In this document: one piece after another, positions 7,054-9,763 of the stretch
How positions within the stretch are numbered: the first letter of the stretch is position 1
How the letters are laid out: each line of letters starts with the position of its first letter
NCBI GenBank assembly: GCA_007136595.1
Contig: SLGQ01000090.1
Location: forward strand, 1 to 9,763
From: Candidatus Sumerlaeota bacterium
Lineage (GTDB): Bacteria; UBP6; UBA1177
Direction: 5' to 3'
Length of the DNA: 9,763 bases
Notes under the pieces: generated by a model
Seen by the model: the letters and a program-made list of their open reading frames with translations, nothing else
Told to the model about the DNA's origin: nothing
Database searches by the model: none
Made by a program: the position numbers and the translations under genes

Positions 7054-9300
7054 TTATTTATCAGTTTTTTTAAGGACAACCGCTCCTTTGGAGATCACCA
7101 CAGAAGCTCTTCCGCCATTTCTCAGTGAACCGAAAAGTATTTCTTCAAGTAGGAGATTTTCAAGAGTTTCCTCAACTATCCTTGCCGTTTCTCTTGCCCC
7201 GAATTCTCTTGAGTAGCTTTTTTCAGCCAAGTGTTTTATAACTCCGCCGGTAACAGAAAGTTCAACTTTTTTTGCAGAAAGTCTTTCAGCAAGTTCTCTG
7301 ATGTTTTTTCTCACCACATCTTCCATAACTTCCGGCGTAAGAGATGAAAAATAGACCACTGTATCAAGTCTGTTCCTGAATTCAGGAGAAAATGTTTTTT
7401 CAACAGCTTCTTTAAGTACCGGAGAATCATAGGAACGGTCACCGAAACCTGTCCTTGATTTGCCGAGAAATCTGGCTCCGGCATTTGAAGTCATTATTAT
7501 GATAACATTCTTAAAATCGGCTTTTCTTCCCGTATTATCCGTAAGAACGGCATAGTCCATGATCTGGAGGAGCGAATTGAAAATATCTGAATGGGCTTTT
7601 TCAATTTCATCAAGCAGAAGAACTGAACACGGCTGTCTTCTTATTGATTCAGTTAAAAGACCTCCGTCATCATACCCCACATATCCGGGAGGCGCTCCGA
7701 TCAGTTTTGCCACCGAATGTTTTTCCTGATATTCACTCATATCAAAACGGTGAAGCGGAAGCCCCAGTTCCTGTGCAAGAACTTTTGCAAGCTCAGTTTT
7801 ACCAACCCCGGTAGGTCCGGCAAAAAGGAACGATGCAACAGGTTTCTGAAGAGGACGGAACCCTGCATAACTTTTTTTCACTGCACTTACCACAGCATCA
7901 ACAGCCTGCTTTTGACCAAACAATTGTGATGATATTTTCATATTGAGGTTTTTAAGCATCTTAAAGCGGTTGACCTTTACAACATCGCCTTTTTTGCCTG
8001 TATTGAATGATACTGTTTTTTCAATATGTGAAGGTGTTATTATTTTAGATCTTTTTTTTGCCATTGCATTTGCGGCACCTGTTTCATCAATGAGGTCAAT
8101 TGCTTTGTCAGGAAGAAATCTGTCATTTATATACCTTGATGAAAGCTCAGCAGCCGCAACAAGAGATTCTTCTATATATTTCACATTATGGAATTCTTCA
8201 TATTTTGAAATTATTCCTTTGAGAATCTCAACAGTGCCGGGGATATCAGGTTCAGGAACATCTATTTTCTGAAATCTTCTGTTAAGTGCCGCATCTTTTT
8301 CAAAATGTTTTCTGTATTCATCATAGGTCGTAGCACCGATACATTTGATCTTTCCTTCGGTAAGAAGGGGCTTGAGCATACTTGAAGCATCAATGTTGGA
8401 GCTTCCTGCACTCCCGGCTCCTACAAGTGAATGGATTTCATCAATGAAAACTATAAGGTTATCTATCGTTTCAAAAGCTTTCAGTATCTTTTTCATCCTT
8501 TCTTCAAAATCACCCCTGTATTTTGTGCCTGCAAGCAAAAGCCCCATATCCAATCTCAAGATCGTATGGTCAAGCAGTTTTTCAGGAACATTCCCTGCAA
8601 CTATCATCTGGGCAAGCCCTTCGGTTATTGCGGTTTTGCCTACTCCCGGCTCACCGACATGTATCGGGTTGTTTTTGTTTCTTCTCAAAAGCACTTGAAT
8701 GGTTCTTTCAAGAATATCTTCTCTTCCGATAAAAGGATCAAGTTCCCCTTCCCTTGCCTTTTTTGTGAGATCGACTGTAAATGAGTCAAGGTATTTTGAG
8801 GGTGATTGATGTTTCCTTTCCTGTTCCGGGTCACCGCTTTCATAAACCCCTGCACCGTCATAAAAATCGTCCTCTTTTTCATAATCTCCATGAGAAATAA
8901 CAGAAAGAAGGTCGTACCTCTCGATTCCTTCGTTTTTCATTATAAAAGATGCAAACGATTCTTTCATATCATATATGGTGACAAGAATATCGGCAAGTTC
9001 CACTGTATCTCTGTTCGAGCTGGCGGCTTTTGTAGCGGCAACATTAAGAAGTCTTTGAAAACCTTCAGACTGTATCACCTCACCTTGTTCAACTTTTGGT
9101 ATATTGTCATTGAGATACTTTTTCATTTCACTTTTCATATATTCAATATCGGCACCGAGATCTTCGAGCATAGTGACAGTATCTGAATTAAAAAGTGTAC
9201 TGTAAAAAATATGTTCCGGTGTTATATATTCATGTTTTTCCTGTCTCGCTTCATAAAAAGCTGAAACAATGATGTTGTTCAATCTTTTTTCAAGTTGCAT
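7054..9300 (-). CDS. clpA: ATP-dependent Clp protease ATP-binding subunit ClpA
   Basis: ClpA is a hexameric AAA+ unfoldase that feeds substrates to ClpP. At 748 residues it has the ClpA layout: an N-domain (about 1-140), an acidic linker (141-165), and two AAA+ modules without the long middle coiled coil of ClpB. Module 1 has Walker A GEPGVGKT (216-223), Walker B VFIDE (284-288), pore loop K260-Y261-R262 and R341/R342. Module 2 has GPTGVGKT (495-502), LLLDEIE (561-567), pore loop G539-Y-V-G542, Arg-Asn-Arg at 642-644 and sensor-2 GARE (701-704). E24 and E29 match the E. coli ClpA residues E23 and E28 that contact ClpS. The ClpP-docking loop reads T617-G-F instead of the usual Ile/Leu-Gly-Phe/Leu. 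Its ribosome site AAGGAG (9307-9312) lies in the last codons of clpS, 3 bp upstream in the operon. Confidence 0.96.
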   Translation of the reverse strand: MQLEKRLNNIIVSAFYEARQEKHEYITPEHIFYSTLFNSDTVTMLEDLGADIEYMKSEMKKYLNDNIPKVEQGEVIQSEGFQRLLNVAATKAASSNRDTVELADILVTIYDMKESFASFIMKNEGIERYDLLSVISHGDYEKEDDFYDGAGVYESGDPEQERKHQSPSKYLDSFTVDLTKKAREGELDPFIGREDILERTIQVLLRRNKNNPIHVGEPGVGKTAITEGLAQMIVAGNVPEKLLDHTILRLDMGLLLAGTKYRGDFEERMKKILKAFETIDNLIVFIDEIHSLVGAGSAGSSNIDASSMLKPLLTEGKIKCIGATTYDEYRKHFEKDAALNRRFQKIDVPEPDIPGTVEILKGIISKYEEFHNVKYIEESLVAAAELSSRYINDRFLPDKAIDLIDETGAANAMAKKRSKIITPSHIEKTVSFNTGKKGDVVKVNRFKMLKNLNMKISSQLFGQKQAVDAVVSAVKKSYAGFRPLQKPVASFLFAGPTGVGKTELAKVLAQELGLPLHRFDMSEYQEKHSVAKLIGAPPGYVGYDDGGLLTESIRRQPCSVLLLDEIEKAHSDIFNSLLQIMDYAVLTDNTGRKADFKNVIIIMTSNAGARFLGKSRTGFGDRSYDSPVLKEAVEKTFSPEFRNRLDTVVYFSSLTPEVMEDVVRKNIRELAERLSAKKVELSVTGGVIKHLAEKSYSREFGARETARIVEETLENLLLEEILFGSLRNGGRASVVISKGAVVLKKTDK
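7083..7089 (-). promoter_or_regulatory. ribosome binding site inside clpA that could start aat at TTG 7079
   Basis: AAAGGAG on the minus strand lies in the last codons of clpA, 3 nt before an in-frame TTG (7077-7079). The ATG at 7052 has no such site of its own, only A-rich sequence. Either the TTG is used, or this site loads ribosomes that re-initiate at the ATG next to the clpA stop. It is the only strong ribosome signal available to aat. Confidence 0.5.
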
Positions 9301-9303
9301 CTC

Positions 9304-9624
9304 TCACTCCTTTTCAAGGATACATTTTAACGGGAATCCACTTTTGGCAGCTTCCTCATGAACCTGTTTCTTTTTTGTTGCCGCAATATCATAAGTATAT
9401 ATTCCGGCTGTCCCACGCCCTTTTTTGTGGATGGACAACATTATTTCGTTTGCTTCACTGCTGTTTTTTCTGAAAATCTTTTTAAGTATGTCAACAACAA
9501 ACTCCATTGTCGTGTAGTTGTCGTTCAACATTATCACCTTGTAAAGCGAAGGCTTTTTTATTTCAGACCTTAACCGCTCCTTTTGAGCCGTTTTGCTGTC
9601 CGGCACCATAACACCGCTCATCAT
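9304..9624 (-). CDS. clpS: ATP-dependent Clp protease adaptor ClpS
   Basis: ClpS binds proteins with N-terminal Leu, Phe, Tyr or Trp and delivers them to ClpA. From the ATG at 9624 the protein is 106 residues, equal to E. coli ClpS, and key positions fall on the same numbers: N34, D35, T38, M40, V43 and H66 of the N-degron pocket, and K84 of the ClpA interface. Position 36 is Asn, where E. coli has Asp. The fold signature is complete: Tyr-Lys-Val-Ile, NDNYTTMEFVVDIL, His-Lys-Lys-Gly and Pro-Leu-Lys-Cys near the end. The residue-number match favours the first of two adjacent ATG codons (9624 and 9621), and GAGG lies 4 nt before it. It is the first gene of the clpS-clpA-aat operon. Confidence 0.95.
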   Translation of the reverse strand: MMSGVMVPDSKTAQKERLRSEIKKPSLYKVIMLNDNYTTMEFVVDILKKIFRKNSSEANEIMLSIHKKGRGTAGIYTYDIAATKKKQVHEEAAKSGFPLKCILEKE

Positions 9625-9713
9625 TCCGCCTCTAAACGCAAATCCACTTGTTTTTTATCATAAACTTCAAAAATTGTAAATATTAAAGATTTTGAAGGAT
9701 AAAATTCCACCTG

Positions 9714-9740
9714 ATTTTAACAGATAACGAAAAATTGCAA
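9714..9740 (-). promoter_or_regulatory. candidate promoter for the clpS-clpA-aat operon
   Basis: On the minus strand, TTGCAA (9740-9735) is followed by TAAAAT (9719-9714), one mismatch from the -10 consensus. It is preceded by TGT, which fits an extended -10 element. The 15-bp spacer is shorter than ideal. It would leave a leader of roughly 80 nt before clpS. A TATGAT nearer to the gene has no matching -35 box. The assignment is tentative. Confidence 0.35.
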
Positions 9741-9763
9741 AGAGGATTACAGTTTGATATAAT
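9735..9763 (+). promoter_or_regulatory. sigma-70-type promoter reading out of the right edge
   Basis: TTGCAA (9735-9740) and a perfect TATAAT (9758-9763) are separated by exactly 17 bp on the plus strand. The window stops at the last base of the -10 box, so the transcript and its gene lie entirely outside. It is divergent from clpS across the 139-bp stretch 9625-9763, which contains no gene. Confidence 0.65.

Noticed and set aside
8345..8784. Overlapping plus-strand open frames opposite clpA
   Set aside because: Several frames are open in the same place opposite a fully conserved AAA+ coding region. None resembles a protein family.

Overview
The window is moderately AT-rich bacterial DNA with no stretch of 300 bases lacking a gene. 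It holds eight complete genes and probably the last 27 codons of a ninth. The left fifth reads rightward; everything from about 2.4 kb to 9.6 kb reads leftward. The gene families, AT-leaning codon use and strong AGGAGG-type ribosome sites suggest an anaerobic, diderm, mesophilic to moderately thermophilic bacterium. Deferribacterota is my best guess, with only low-to-moderate confidence. No rRNA, tRNA, CRISPR array, insertion sequence, phage gene or sign of recent transfer was seen.

Region 1 (1-2367, + strand): a probable gene end stops at 85. A near-consensus sigma-70 promoter (129-157) then drives a two-gene operon: a small protein with four [4Fe-4S] motifs, and a tungsten-dependent aldehyde ferredoxin oxidoreductase (AOR) family catalytic subunit. 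The ribosome site of the second gene overlaps the stop codon of the first. The catalytic subunit would oxidise a substrate, probably an aldehyde, and pass electrons through its own four-cluster protein. The AOR gene converges on the next operon across a 45-bp gap.

Region 2 (2413-6241, - strand): a four-gene operon reading ATPase, ABC-2 permease, GldG-like auxiliary protein, DUF4340 protein. It resembles the GldA/GldF/GldG set of Bacteroidetes gliding, but in other phyla such operons have no settled function. Junctions are ATGA overlaps or a ribosome site built over the upstream stop codon, so the four products are probably made together and form one inner-membrane machine with two periplasm-facing anchored parts.

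Region 3 (6354-9624, - strand): clpS, clpA and aat in one tightly packed operon. This is the bacterial N-degron (N-end rule) pathway without the peptidase: Aat adds Leu/Phe to N-termini, ClpS recognises them, and ClpA unfolds the substrate for ClpP, which is not here. The ClpS-ClpA contact residues known from E. coli are retained. Two substitutions deserve a look: Asn at ClpS position 36, and Thr-Gly-Phe in the ClpP-docking loop of ClpA. No convincing terminator separates aat from the ABC operon, so read-through is possible. The window ends exactly at the -10 box of a consensus promoter pointing out to the right.

Nothing here is clearly a wholly new system. The least-explained part is the Gld-like ABC/DUF4340 operon, followed by the divergent AOR with its dedicated polyferredoxin.
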